Origin: Beaufortia kweichowensis
Lineage: Eukaryota; Chordata; Actinopteri; Cypriniformes; Gastromyzontidae
Assembly: GCA_019155185.1 (NCBI GenBank)
Contig: CM032815.1
Location: 7,077,001-7,141,000 of the forward strand
Reading direction: 5' to 3'
Length of the DNA: 64,000 nucleotides
A model generated the notes under the pieces. That model saw only the letters and a program-made list of their open reading frames with translations, was not told where the DNA came from and did not search any database. Position numbers and translations under genes: made by a program. Shown one piece after another: positions 1-13,100 of this stretch (the first letter of the stretch is position 1; each line of letters begins with the position of its first letter).

Positions 1-147
1 CATGGTCAAACACATGGTAACATTTTAATGAATGTTTACCAGCACTTCACGTATCTGCAGCTATGAGGATTGTGATTGGTTGATGGATCTCTCTTGCTGC
101 TGCTATTTAATTCTGTGAGCATGAGAAAAATGAGGGTGGACCCGGAG

Positions 148-184
148 TGACGTCAGTGCGCTCGAACCCGTGAACATATTTAAA
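148..184 (+). promoter_or_regulatory. gdnf core promoter: CRE and TATA-like box
   Basis: A perfect palindromic cAMP-response element, TGACGTCA, lies at 148-155. A TATA-like box, TATTTAAA, follows at 177-184 and would put the start site near 205-215. The next 500 bp are CpG-rich and end in a strong splice donor, as expected of a first exon. Mammalian GDNF promoters are known to respond to cAMP/CREB, so the CRE makes sense. Promoter activity itself is inferred. Confidence 0.6.
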
Positions 185-209
185 GGCGCTTGGAGCTGAG
201 CGCGCGCGT

Positions 210-711
210 CAAACGTGTTGAACAGACGCGCGTGTGGATCAGCGCTATTGTCGCACAGCTTTGCGTGTCTCTCACCTGATCTGCGTGGATAACAACATTT
301 ACCTGCGCGTTGCGCTTTGGAGGCAGAATGCGGCGCGCTTTCGTGTGCCGTTTGGACACGGGAAACTATCACAGTTAGTTTGGATCCAAGCTCGGGCTTT
401 GGGGTCCCTGATGTCTCCATCTGAAGCTCCGCAGCTGCTTTCTTTCACATGACAGACGCGCAGCAGCAGCAACAGCATCACAGGATCGCGCGTCGCGTTG
501 CGCACAGCGAGCCGCGCGGCGCGTCATCTGGACACTGAGGATCTGGACACTTGCGCTCTCGCTTCATTTGGATCTAGTGGATACAATGTTTTGAATGGAT
601 ACACAATCGGAATATTTGAGGATATTGAGTGCGTCTCTTGGATCTGTAAATGTTTCCTGATTTACTGGGAATTTGGCTCTGAAGCGCTGGTCTGCATGGG
701 CCACATTTAAG
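210..711 (+). other. gdnfa: gdnf non-coding exon 1 (5' UTR)
   Basis: This CpG-rich stretch lies downstream of the CRE/TATA pair and ends at AAG|GTGAGT, with the last exon base at 711, a near-ideal donor. It has several upstream ATGs (for example 328 and 411) that open only short frames. No long ATG-initiated frame joins it to the coding exon. The 5' end is estimated from the TATA-like box and is uncertain. Confidence 0.55.
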
Positions 712-1535
712 GTGAGTGTCATTTATTGCATTGGCATTTTCTTTACAGTATAATTTCTATTTTTAGATTCATCAAAGAACAGCTTTTACAGTGTAGAGTT
801 GGTTCTTTGAAAGCAAAAAAGTTATTGATGTTTTATTGCTTTCTGAGTTCTGAGAAGGAGCGCAAGTAAGGCTGTAAAAAAACTTCACGAAATAAATTAG
901 CGAATCAAAGGCATTTAAACAGATTCGTTAGCCCCAGTTAACGCATAAAAAATTAATGCATTTATGGTACTGTGGTTGTATATAAAAATGCAATAAAAAT
1001 GTAAATGTAGAGGAAAACCAAGCAGTCTATCTCTGTTTTAAGCTTAAGCCAAATTGAAGCTATTTAGAGCAAAGTGCCATTAACTGCAAAGAAGTACCAT
1101 AAAAGCCATTGTAGACATCATTATATTCATGAAAGTGGCCTGTTTTATTTGCCTTTCCGTCAACAGGAGTTAGACATTAGTGTGTGTTGGGTGGGGGGGC
1201 ATCTCTGGCAGACAACACACATTTTTTCTGCTCTGTAATATTGACAGAAATCTGTTCGGCATTAACAGGACTGCAGCCTGCAGAACACATTTCATGCTGG
1301 ACCATCATCTGAATGTGTTATTCTGCACTTCTCACCACTTACGAGCTCTTTTCCCTTCTATCCTTCTGCCTTCATTACAGCCAATCACAAATAACTGTAT
1401 TTATCAAATTAAACCTCAATAAAAGACCCTCACAGCTTCTTCTTTCACATTTGAACTAAAATCCTGAATGTGTGCACATATCACAATGTTTACCGTCATA
1501 CTCTTGCAGCTTCCCTCAAAGGAACTGGGTCTAAA

Positions 1536-4416
1536 ATGAAGTTATGGGACATTATAGCCACGTGTTTGTTGCTCCTGACCTCCGTTTCCACACGTCCCCT
1601 CTTCCACAAGCTGCAGCCTTCCAAAAGAGCCGTCGTCCCCGGTGAGACCCCCGCTCTGGAACCCATCGACGTCTCTCAACCTGAAACAACAGACCTTAAA
1701 CAAGCCTTCATGGATGAACAATGTAAGTCAACGATTATACAACTCAGACTTCTCAGGCTCTGAGGACACGTTTTAAAAATTAGATCTTCTTAATCGTGTT
1801 TGCATGTCTGAAGCACTATTGGTCTTTTCGGTTCAATTGCAATTGGAGAAATTCTCCGAGCTGTTTTCAATTACTTACATAGCTGCATGATGAGCAACGT
1901 GGCTCAGCGGTGGATAAACCAATGCACATATCTGACCATACATTGGTACAGAGAATTCTAAAAACATGTGATCTTTAGAAGCATCTGAGAAACATATGCT
2001 TTACATAAACAATGTAAATATTTGAAGTTGAGCTTGTTGTTGACCAAAATCTCAGTGAGCTGGTTTATCTTTAACGTCAAGTTTTAAGTTGAGCTGAACC
2101 TTTCCTCGCACTTTCCCTGAATGACATCCTGCTGTTGGCACAAACACAGAATGATGAAAATAAAGACATCTGCGAGAGCCGTTCGAGATGTTTCATAGCC
2201 AATGACATGACCCCGTCTCACACGGTAGTAAAATTACACGCTTTCTAGACATGACGCTGAGCCGTTTGAAGGATGTTCTCGCTGGAACCCTTCACCTTTA
2301 CTTCATCATGGGAACTGTCTAAATTAGTGCATTCCCACATCTCAAACCGGTTCCAGCGGGTGACATGGTTTTCAGACAGTGACCGATATGGTCTATTGGC
2401 TTGTATGAAGATATTTAAAGACAATGAAATCCTTACGCGGACCCCCAGACGGAGCCTTGCGTAACGACAGATGTGCTGAAACTATAGAGAACAACAGTTC
2501 ATGTCATCTGGAGAAAACAAACACATGTTGAATCACTCAATGTCTTGTGTCTTGAGGATTCAGTCGCAGCATGCATTACTGTCTCTGTTGCTCTGTTAGG
2601 TGTTCTTACAAATGGTAGCTTGGCCATGTTTTTTTTTTCATTAAATTTGGCTTTTGTATGTGCAATCCATATTTTGGACATGTCATTCAAAACCTGTATA
2701 TGACTCTTCATCCGTGAAACACAAAAGAAGATATTTTGAGAAATTTCTCAGCGATTTTGTGTTCATACCATGGAAGTCAATGGGGGTCAACATTTTTCAA
2801 AATATCTTCTGTGTTCTGCAGAAGTAAGAGTCATACGTCATACAGGTTTGAAATGACATGAAGATAAATAAATGTTAAACTATCCCTTTAATTTAAAATC
2901 AAATGTTCAAAAGTGTTCCCTAGCAAGGCAGCTCGACCGCCGTTGTTAGATTCACCTGATAGCGTTGTACCGTGTCAGCTGTGGACTAGATCATGTAACC
3001 TAATGACTGTTAGTTACACAACTGACACCAAGCGAAAGATATAACACTGACCTCTATCATCACACCTGCAGTGGTTGTGCAGACGTTCAATAAAAGGGTG
3101 AACTGGCACCACACCCTAAACACTACTCACTGAAAACTTTACCTGCCATATGTCATGTCTCCAACACTAAACAGATGTGCATGTGTGTTAACCCATTTAA
3201 TCCCACATTTTTCCCAGAGATGATATATGAATGTGTACTGTATTTGGAAGGATAGTAAACAATCAATGTCAAAAATGTCAAAAAATATTGTCCATTAAGA
3301 AAAATGGGTTTTATGACTGGTCACAATAGTTGAGAGAAAACTTTGTGGGAATAAATGGGTTAAAGGTGCAGTAAGAGATATTTTCATACAGTAGTACTTA
3401 AAAATGTCTTTAATTCAGATTCAGATCAGTAAACATTTTATCTTTTTTCACTGGCAAGTTTATAAGTTAGTTTTTCACTTTTAATGGTATCTAATAAAAT
3501 GTAAAATGGAGCCATTACGCTCCATGATTATTATTATAAATTCATTATAAAAATGATCTTTTACTTTCAGCATTTTGGAGCTTCTCCGGTAACTCTGATG
3601 TACTTTAAACTCAAAGAGCGAGTGATTTTTGGGCAGTTCAGGCTATAATCGAATCATGGTGTATTATATACAGATCAAAGCACTCTCACTCTCTCGTGTC
3701 TTGCTTTAAGAGAAGGCCGGTGTGCATGTTTTGAGTTTGTGGATGAGCAGATGTATTCTGCTGTACCTCAGTGTCAACATCTGTAAGATTTTCCATCCCT
3801 GTATTTAAGAATCACATCCAACGAGTCATCAAGAGCAACAAACAAAAGATATATGTCAGAATCTGTCTGTATGCTGACACGTTTCTCTCTGTCTGTTAAA
3901 GATGACGTAAACAGTCTTTACCCGGATCAGTTCGAGGATGTCATGGACTTCATCAAAGCAACGATCGTCCGATTGCGGCGGTCCCCGGAGTCTGACGGAG
4001 GGTCTCAGGGGAAGAGAGACAGAGCGCGTCAGCGAGGAGCGACGAACCGGGGTCGAGGAGACCGCAAGAGGAGTCGAGGACGAGGGGGGAAGGAAAGTCG
4101 AGACGAGCGGGTCAAAGGTCCCGGGCGTGGATGCCTCCTGAAAGAGATCCACCTGAACGTGACTGATCTGGGCTTGGGCTACAGGACCAAAGAGGAATTG
4201 ATATTTCGGTACTGTAGCGGCCCCTGTTATGACTCAGAGACCAATTACGACAAGATCTTGAACAACCTCACTCACAACAAGAAGCTTGACAAAGAAACGC
4301 CCTCTAGGACTTGCTGTCGGCCGATTGCTTTCGACGACGACATCTCCTTCTTGGATGACAGCTTGGAGTACCACACGCTTAAGAAACATTCCGCTAAAAA
4401 GTGTGCCTGCGTCTGA
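1536..4416 (+). CDS. gdnfa: GDNF, glial cell line-derived neurotrophic factor precursor
   Basis: The coding sequence joins 1536-1722 and 3902-4416 (233 aa; human about 211). Exon 2 starts near 1510 after TTGCAG. The donor AT|GTAAGT and the acceptor TTAAAG split a Tyr codon, and the reading phases agree. Residues 1-19 form a signal peptide. A furin-type site, RLRR, is at 86-89. A long Arg/Gly-rich basic stretch (90-139) precedes the TGF-beta-type cystine knot, whose seven cysteines are at 140, 167, 171, 200, 201, 230 and 232. N-glycosylation sequons are at N148 and N184. The family is secreted and signals through GFR-alpha1 and RET to enteric neurons, motor neurons and kidney. Nearly every knot residue matches vertebrate GDNF, so the family call is very firm. 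The 'a' paralogue is assigned from resemblance to remembered zebrafish gdnfa and is less certain. Confidence 0.96.
2682..2892. mobile_element. Cyprinid hairpin MITE (Angel-like), copy 1, gdnf intron 2
   Basis: The element is an imperfect long hairpin. The arm around 2684-2738 (a conserved CATTCAAAACCTGTAT segment, then AACACAAAAGAAGATATTTTG) is mirrored by 2798-2862, and the element finishes in CTATCCCTTTAA. The same consensus recurs near 17.8, 18.2, 22.2, 23.5 and 30.6 kb here and is a common dispersed repeat of cyprinid genomes. 'Angel' is my best recollection of the family and is not verified. Confidence 0.6.
3188..3363. mobile_element. piggyBac-like MITE in gdnf intron 2
   Basis: Two inverted ends of about 20 bp, 3188-3207 and 3344-3363, match at 19 of 20 positions. 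Both end in TTAA next to CCC/GGG, the arrangement of piggyBac elements (TTAA target duplication, CCC termini). The inside, about 170 bp, has no open frame, so this would be a non-autonomous copy. The family name is inferred from the ends only. Confidence 0.6.
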
Positions 4417-6530
4417 CCTGCCGAGCGTGCGAACGGAGCGGACTAAACCCAGAGCCAGCGCAGAAATGCTGTTGTCTTGTCTGTCAGGCCTGTTGGGGAA
4501 CAAAGACGACAGAGATGATCTGCAACGTGCTGTAGATCTCTTACAGAAAGATATCCCCTGAAGTTATGGTTTAGATAATGTCGATCAGGAGTCACACATT
4601 TGTAGAATAATTAACCCTGGAGAATTACGTTTACATTGTAAATGAACTTGTGGCCTCCTCAGACCCTGTGGACAGACACAACAACAGACTTCAGATCTTT
4701 AATATCCAGAAAGCTATCTATATATATAGTATATATGAAAATGTATTTATTGAGATTTAATTAAGTTATTGTTATTTATTGCAATCCATTGTATAAGAGT
4801 GTTTGTTTGTTTTTTCTTATTTATTTTAGAAAGTTATTTGGTTCTCTGTCTTAGATGGTGCCAAATTGGAGCATATGTTTCTAAAGTCACCCGCTTCACC
4901 CAAAAATTTGCTAACCTGCACGTTGATTTTCGCAAGGACATCTTATTTTTTAAGCAGAATATCTAAATATCAATGGCAGCGGATGGTGATTTATACAGTC
5001 AAGCCTTATGTAAAAATACAGTAAAAGTTGAAAAACTGATGATCTTCTCTTTTGTTAGATCTCTCTTTAGATTCAACATCATTGATCATGTCAGTGCTAT
5101 TTCATTTTTTTTTTAAATGTGACCAAATATAATCAGAGATCTACTAAATAGAGAAATATTATCAAGCTTAAATTTTCTCATATAAAGATATTCATGTGTC
5201 ATCTGGGTCATGTATATTTTATAATATTTTTTTTAGGCTTGGCTGTACGAATCACTTTCCTTGCATAGCTCAAACGTTGTAAGATGTCCTCGTGAACAGA
5301 AGAACTTTAATTAAGGAAAAGCATACAGATAGTGAACGCACCGCTTTACTTTTAATCCAGAAACGATCCGTCTCCAGCATCGTCATTTCTATAAAAACAA
5401 CACACAAGATAATAAGCAGGCAGAATTATTTCAGTGGACCAACTAATACGCTTGAAAATCAAAAGCTGATGTTTTGCAGAAGTTTTGTCTTTTTCCATCG
5501 CTCAGTGCAAAGAATTCATTAAAAAATATCTAATACAAAAGCCAGCGAGAGACCAATTGTTTACTCAGACGGTTTTTGGTGGTTGTTACTGGAACTCGAA
5601 TGGCTCGTCTCCAATTATCTCTTTAAAATACAGCCTGGGCCGATGTGTTTATATCTCACTGTAATGAAGTCTGTGTCAGGCAGAAACACTGAGCAGAGGA
5701 CCGTCTTTAATGTTTGATCAGAGTAAATGATGTTATGTTTGACCTTTTTATTCCGGTTGACCGGTTGGTGATCGTCTGGTAACCTGAAATTATCACTGAG
5801 GTCATGAAAGCCCCCCACAACCCTCTGGAGAGATTTTACTCATTAATCGGAAACAAATAAAACAGTCAAGACTCCCTATCGTTTAATACCAATTATATAA
5901 AATCTGCTTTGTCTATGCTAAATGCATTAAGAAACTTACAAAGAATCCAAAACCAGACTTTTCTTCACGCTCACAAACCGGTTCATTCAACCAAACAAAG
6001 GGAAAAAATAAAGCCACCATGTGTTTTACTGTGAAACGTTAGAGCTGAGAGATAAACACACCTTTATATTGCCGTGTATTACAATCTACAAGCATCAGAC
6101 ACAGAGCCAGAATTACGCCGTAATCCCCCGCACATACTGAACAAATCCACCGATTTCTAAAGTATTTAGGCCAAACCTCTGCAAAGCATGAGCTACCTCC
6201 ATTTACCAAAACATAAATCATTGCTTTCAGCCCCGTTCTTATGTCACCTTCCTGTTCTCTGATGTTTGACGGTTTGTTAAGTGTACATGAGCTTATAAGT
6301 TACGTTTATGAATTCCTTGCTAGAAGACGTTCGACATAGAGAGTTGACTTTCTGTCCTGCAGTGTTTGTTGGTCCTGTGAGAAGTTATGTCTTGTTTTGT
6401 GTTACTGAACCAAAGCTCTCTACAGACTTTATTTTTGTACAATATTCATTTTATAACTTTTTACAAAATAAAACTCGTTTCTATTATGTTCTTGTGTGCA
6501 CCGTTGAATAAACCATCAAAGCGTAAGCTT
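4417..6530 (+). other. gdnfa: Probable gdnf 3' UTR
   Basis: This AT-rich stretch follows the gdnf stop and has no recognisable coding sequence. Candidate polyadenylation signals AATAAA occur at 6467-6472 and 6507-6512. An earlier AATAAA-containing stretch near 5855-5862 would give a shorter UTR. Mammalian GDNF also has a multi-kilobase 3' UTR. The end point is a guess from signals only. Confidence 0.35.
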
Positions 6531-9500
6531 TAAATTCAACAAGATTTCACTAGATTGAAGGTTTCTCACCTGACTTTGCTTCTTGAACCAGATTTGATGC
6601 TGAACATGAGATGGTTTCTCCATACATCGGAAACAAAAACCAAACAATGAATCAATATGTATTAATATTATTATGACTTATGTAAAATTATTAACGTATA
6701 AACAAGGCAAATCCACAATTATTACAATTGTTTAAAATAATAATTAATTTTAAAGGTGCAAATTACCAGCCCAACTTGTAATTTTGTAAAAGGATTTAGC
6801 CAAATTACCAAGTGACAAATGAATTTGTGGTAAAATGCTGCAATACAAGGAGCATTTTTTCAATAAATCTATTTATTTTACTGTACTACAGAAAAAAACA
6901 TGTATCTCATGTATAATTTGTATTGCACAGAACTGTAAAAGCTTAAGGCTCAGCACTTTACAAAGTTAAACGTGTTGAAAGCTGCAAAATAATTATTGAA
7001 ATAGTTTACAGAGCGTGGTGAATTTTAGTGCAAAAGAGATGAACGATTACAGTAGACACCCGCAAGCCGTCATAACAGGCCTGAATGATTGACTTCTGTA
7101 GAGACTGCAGGAGATCAGGTTTTCTGCGGGCTGAAGTCGTGCTGAGAGACATTTCAGAGCTGTAGAGACGAGATCCATCCAGGCCGGCTGTAATGCATTC
7201 CTGAACAACAGCCCAGGATTCTATGGTAAACAAAAGCTGGTTGTAAAGCCAGGCTGTGCAGTAAATCTGGGCACCCTGAGAAAATCTTTCCATCGGGTTT
7301 GTGCACGGCCCAGAACCGCAGCGGGTCTCTGTCAAGCCTGCAGCTGGTGTCTGTGTCACCGATCGGAGCAGAATAAGCCAATCCCGGATTACGTTCAGAT
7401 CCAGTGCATCATATAGATACTACCAGGAAAAGTCTTGCAACCTATCCGATGCTCAATGAGAAAATAAACTGTCAAATACCTGCAAATGGTTTTACAAACA
7501 TGCAAAAAAAAAAAAAGTAACAAAGGCTCAATGCATATGGAAACACCCAGTGGATCTTAGTTAGGATAGATGGCATATTTTTGTGTTGGTTACGTTAGGA
7601 AAAACTTTAAAATACATCTTATCAGTTCAAGAGGACAAACATGTAGTGAGTCAATTCGACATGACCAATGTACCATATGCACAACGTGTGTCAACTCAGA
7701 ATGTTATTGCTCAGATTTCTCTTTATAGTTCAGAAGATTCTCAGATAAACACAGAAACGAGTGAATTGTTAAACTTCATGAAGAGTATGGAGATGTGAAA
7801 ATGAATGTAAATTGTTGAGGTAAAATAATCTGAATTTGGGAGAAAATGAGAAATGTTTCTCATCAAATGTTTGAAGAGTTCATATTGAAATTTTCAATAA
7901 TATTGACTTTTTATGTCAGACTTCAGATTGTTGAGATCTCTTCTGAAACACTAATGACAGAGACATTTGTGAGATTTCCAACAACTTACAACTTAAACTT
8001 CCATTTGCTCTCCATTTAATCTCATACAATAATTGTGATATTAAAGAGATCCCATGTGATTTTCCGTTTTACAGTATGTGAATCCCTGACAATCTTACTT
8101 TAATGGGATTAAAAAAGGCATCTACCCAGTCTAAAGCCCACATACACAAACTGACAGTGCCACTAAATTTCTGTGTTTATGAATCACTTCTCACCCTCTG
8201 AAGAACACTACTGTCTGCCATTTTAAGCCCAACGTGAAAACAAGCCGCAGATATACGATCCACTGACAGCTCCTATTGACATATAGGGCCGCAGCAGGGG
8301 TCCGATCCTTCACAACTGAAGCAGGAGATGAGCAAACTAGGCATGGATGAGTTGTGACATCATCCACTCCGACATTCCAACATTCATCAGTGAGTAACAG
8401 ACACTGAAGTCTAAAATCAGCACTTAGAATAGGATCACTGGATCAGGTCGTGACACCAGATAAACCTGACCACTGCACAATTCATTACTTGCCTTTGGGA
8501 TGGTTTTGGGGTTGATCGTGTTCATCACAGTTGGAGTCCGATGGATACATCCGGTCCGGTGGTTAACTTCTAGTGCACGATCCGATAACATGCACAAAAG
8601 CGTTGGGAAATCCCTGCACGCATCCATCCAGACGCTTCAGGACAGAGCCGGACGCTTGAGGCTTAAACAGAAGAAAACTAAAGTGCATTAGTGGGACTCT
8701 GAGGAACCGATTGTGTTTCAAGATCATGTCTCTAGTTTTAAAGGAAGAAAATGTCCTGTAGGTTAGCCAGAGGGTAAATTCCATTGAGTTGTAATGAACA
8801 GAGACATATAATCCACATATACTGCGGCGGTCGCCTCATTCTTAAACAGTATCATCACCTACTGCTGGTTATAGATATCGGCTTATGCAAGCCATCTAAA
8901 AGTAGATGTTTACAATCGTATGCGGGAAGCGTTTCAATAATGCAGTTATCTAAAAAAAGCAGTTGAAACAAGTCAATTTATTAAAATGATTACTAATTTG
9001 CCGAGTAAATTTGATATTTCAAATTCAGAATTCATATTTCACTCCACCAAAGTAAGAAATTATATTTTGCTTATAAAGAAAATGTTTAGGAGCATTACAT
9101 TTTTTTCATCATGACATTATTACATGAAAATAAAGCACATTCCCTACAAATTTTGGTAACTAAAATGAGAAAAATAACGTAATATTGAAGCACATATACA
9201 CAACAAATTCTATTACAGTAAATGTACGTAAAATGAAATTAGTAAAAATAAAAGTTTTTGTATTACAGACATTTTAGGTAAATGTGCTTATCAGTCAATG
9301 TCAATAAAAAGAAGTGAAATGTGATCTGTTTATGTGTTCCTGAAAACCCTAACAACAAAAAATGACCAGGCAAAAAGTTTTTCCAACTAAATATTTAAAG
9401 GCCACGCTGACAGAAGCGACCACCGTGATACTTCTGTGACCTGTATGTTTACACACTGGACATCATGCAAACATGTGACCTCACACGGTCAGAACAGTAC

Positions 9501-9559
9501 AAAAATAATCTCAACAAACATGCTAATATAAAGAAGAAAGAGTTTCAAGAAAAACAATT
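6531..9559. other. Intergenic gdnf-wdr70, no gene seen
   Basis: The two neighbours converge here, so this is shared 3' flank. Most of it is AT-rich. Two less AT-rich islands, about 7000-7390 and 8230-8700, are open on one or both strands but match no protein I recognise and have no splice context. No tRNA, rRNA or autonomous transposon was seen. Confidence 0.5.
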
Positions 9560-9579
9560 CACGCTGGTCACAAGCTGCT

Positions 9580-9585
9580 TTTATT
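9580..9585 (-). terminator. wdr70 polyadenylation signal
   Basis: TTTATT on the + strand is AATAAA on the - strand, 269 bp beyond the wdr70 stop codon. It is the nearest good signal and implies a 3' UTR of about 0.3 kb. Confidence 0.5.
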
Positions 9586-9853
9586 TTTCATATAAAGACA
9601 ATAGAAAAAACATTCGATGATAACATATTCTGACTGAAATACAAACTTACAAATGACAGATTTATTGCAAAATCTGATATAACAGTCTCTCGTTTTCTTT
9701 CTCATACACAGACTTGTACATTTCCTCATTCATTCGTTTCCATACACACTCTCACACACAAACTACAACTAAAAGGTTGAAACATGACTAAACATGAAAG
9801 TAGTTTCATAGTATCTAAATCCTCTCAATTTGACAAACGCAGAGTTAAACTCT

Positions 9854-10057
9854 TCAGATTTTGCGTTTCTTCCACTCTGGCTGATCTTCTTCAGGCTCTT
9901 CTTCCTCATCCTTAGCAAACACGGGCTCTGGCTGTGTCCTGTTCAGATAAAAAAACATCTTAAATATCAGTCCCATAACTCCTAGTGTCTCTAGAAATAT
10001 AAGGCATTACAGCATGTGTGTGATATTCTACACAAACAGGTGCTTTTAGGAGAGAGA

Positions 10058-10101
<44 letters not shown>

Positions 10102-13100
10102 GGGTAAGGAGTAATAGTAACAGTTCGGGGATTAATCTATTTCCCTTCATTTGTCCACAGCACTCACTGATTAAAATACAACATCTGCTGTGTGTTGAGT
10201 CATAGAAAGTCAGGTTACACACAGATGTATAAATGTTGTATGACTGTATCTGTAATGATTTCTCTGTAACAGTAATTACTTTTTATTAGAAACACAAAAA
10301 TACATTTTATTTAACGTTTCAAATATCGTGTCTCGTCAGCTCCCGTTGCATCACAGGATAGTAGAGTGTCCATCCAATGCACACTGCCAAATCTCAGCAG
10401 AAACAGTAAACCATCCTTTTATCCCTGTTTTTCGGATACTCATTTTCACCTACTATATATTACGGAAGTAGGCAATTTCGAACGCAGCCATCGAGTCACT
10501 ATCGCAAAGGTCATGGTTTGAAATCCCAGTAAACACACATTCTGGTAAAATATATAGACTAAATGGACTGTAAGAAAAACTCCAAATGACACACTGAGAC
10601 ACTAGAGCTCTTGACCTGAATTCACAAGCCATCGTCTCAAGTGTCCTCCTCACACTCTTCGTCTGTGTGTGTGTGTGTGTGGACACCTGAAGACAGCAAT
10701 TAAAACACACAACAGCCGTGGCATCAGATTATCAGATCATTTGCTTTTCTCTGTGTCCAATGGCCTCATTAGTGTCACAAGTGTCATTACCGTGGTAATT
10801 GAGGGATGAGATGAGCTGTACTCTCTACTAATGATGTAGATACAGTTACACACACACACACACACGCCAACACAATCACAAACATTTCAACATAAAACCT
10901 GAGACACAAAAGAGCATCTCATTCATCTGCACATTCAAAAACCCAAAAATTATTGATCATCACTTATGAGCATATCTATCCTGCAGAATACTTTATCTGT
11001 ATCATTTACTGAAGTAAGATTCCTAGTTTTACTAGAGTAAATATTAAAGTATAGTACAGTATTTACTACAGTTTCCCAATTCACTAAAGTATCAATTAAT
11101 ACTACAGAATACTATAGTATACAAGAACAAAGTGCAGTTTTCTTTAATATACTACAGTATACTACAGTTTACTATAGTAAATACTAAAGAATATTTGCAT
11201 GTGGGTAATTATTGATTTCTCAACTGATTACTTAAAAATAAACCTACAACTGAAACTAAAATATATAGCAATTAAAACACAGTAGTGTACATCTAAATAA
11301 AGTAATAAGCCCTGTAAATTTAAAAATGTAAATAAAAAACATTTAAATCAAATACAAAGGCTTGGGTTTCATGGCCCTGACAAACACAAAGCCAACATTT
11401 CTCATTGCGGTCCAATCTTATAATGGGATTTAAAATGATCTCTGTGTATGAAGAAGCTTTGATCTCATCATCATGAACAGCTTTAGTGTCATTCTTTTAA
11501 TGCAGCTGAACAGACACGAAACAGATCCAGAGCAGAAAACACAAGATGAACAGATAAAAGCGTCTAACAGCGTTTGATCTGCACACATCTGATATTACAG
11601 TATTGTTACGGCTCTGCTGCTGTACCTGTTACTGTAATGTTCATACAGTACAAACCCACGACAGATGCATCTGTTTACAATCTGTTTACAACCTAAACAT
11701 AAAACTGAGAAATCCTTTTCTATTAAACTTCAATGAAACATATTTGCTACAATTCTTTAAAATGAATAACTTGTAACACAATGAATTTTCTTATAGTATA
11801 GTAGGATATATGTTGTATTTTGTGTTGGTAAAATAAAGACACTCTTGTCTTGTAATCTGAGGTCTTCTGCTGGCTGTGTGTCTTCAAACATTTATGTATC
11901 TGTTAGTGGAGGTGTGACACACACGTGTAACCTGAACCGCACCTGTCTCTCTTATCACGTTCTGGTTTCACCATCAGTTTCCGTCCGCGACACCTGTCTG
12001 ACGCCTTACCTGCGCACCTGCCAGCTGTGTCAATGCGTTCAATCAACTCACGATTTATAAGCCGGAGCGATCCAGTACGGGTTCTCTGACGCTTCTTTGG
12101 CGTGACGCAGGATGGCCTCTCTGGCGTTGCTGTCGTCAGATTTATCCAAAGCGATGTTTTTCACGATGAAAGAGGACAACGTGCCTCCGTGGGCGGCCAC
12201 ACGTCCACCCCTACCTGCTCCAAACACAAAACAAAAGGTCAGAGTACAGCGAAGAGAGATTTCTGACCGCTGCTGTAAACACAAACCACAACACGGTCCC
12301 CATAACATTTCCAGAATGCCCCGGGTAAACTGAGACAGCTTTGGAAAACAGGGGCCTCCCTCGCTCACACGAATGTTAACAAAACATCCTCCGCCGAGCA
12401 GGAAAAGTATATTTACGCTGCGTTTAAACACACGGAGACTGTAAGAGACCATGTGCTGCGTTCAGTTGTGGTGAACGGACGAATCTTTGATGCTTCTGTG
12501 AGACTCGAGGCGAGAAATCACTCTGAAGTTAAGACCAGCGCTCCTGGTTCTCTGCCAGGCTTAAAATGTAATCATATGGAGTGTTTACTGTCTTAAAACC
12601 CCAGTGCATTCTGGGATAGTGAGACAGAGATCCTGAGAGGAGGACGGAGATATACTCAAGACAAGTGTTATGTGTATGTGACTCTTTCTGTGAATTGATT
12701 AAGTAGCAAAAGGTCAATTTATTTACTCAAAAAAGGGTCTGTAAATAAAAGTGCTTAACCTTTAGTTAAAATGTCAAAATGATGATGAAACTTCTCATTT
12801 AATTTATCATTAAATCGTACCCGACAGCTCAACTTAAAAATTATTATTATGAGCTTATCGTTGTGTATTTAGATAAGTAGTTTTTTATGCACTTGCTTAA
12901 TTCTTTATTTTATTTGTTTTATTAAGGTTTTAGAAGTTAAATGTGTACACCTCACAGATAAACAAACAAACAAAATAATAATAAAATAATAATAATAAAA
13001 ATAAAAAAACCTGGACAGTCTCAATTAACAAATATATACAACATAATTATAAAAAAAAAAAAACATAAATGACAATATTCACCTTAATTCTTTATTTTAA

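Noticed and set aside
234..710. Long upstream open frames in gdnf exon 1
   Set aside because: They open only if GTG or TTG is taken as a start; the ATG-initiated frames there are very short.
5292..5522. 76-codon + strand frame downstream of gdnf
   Set aside because: Lies in the probable 3' UTR, starts at a non-ATG codon and has no similarity.
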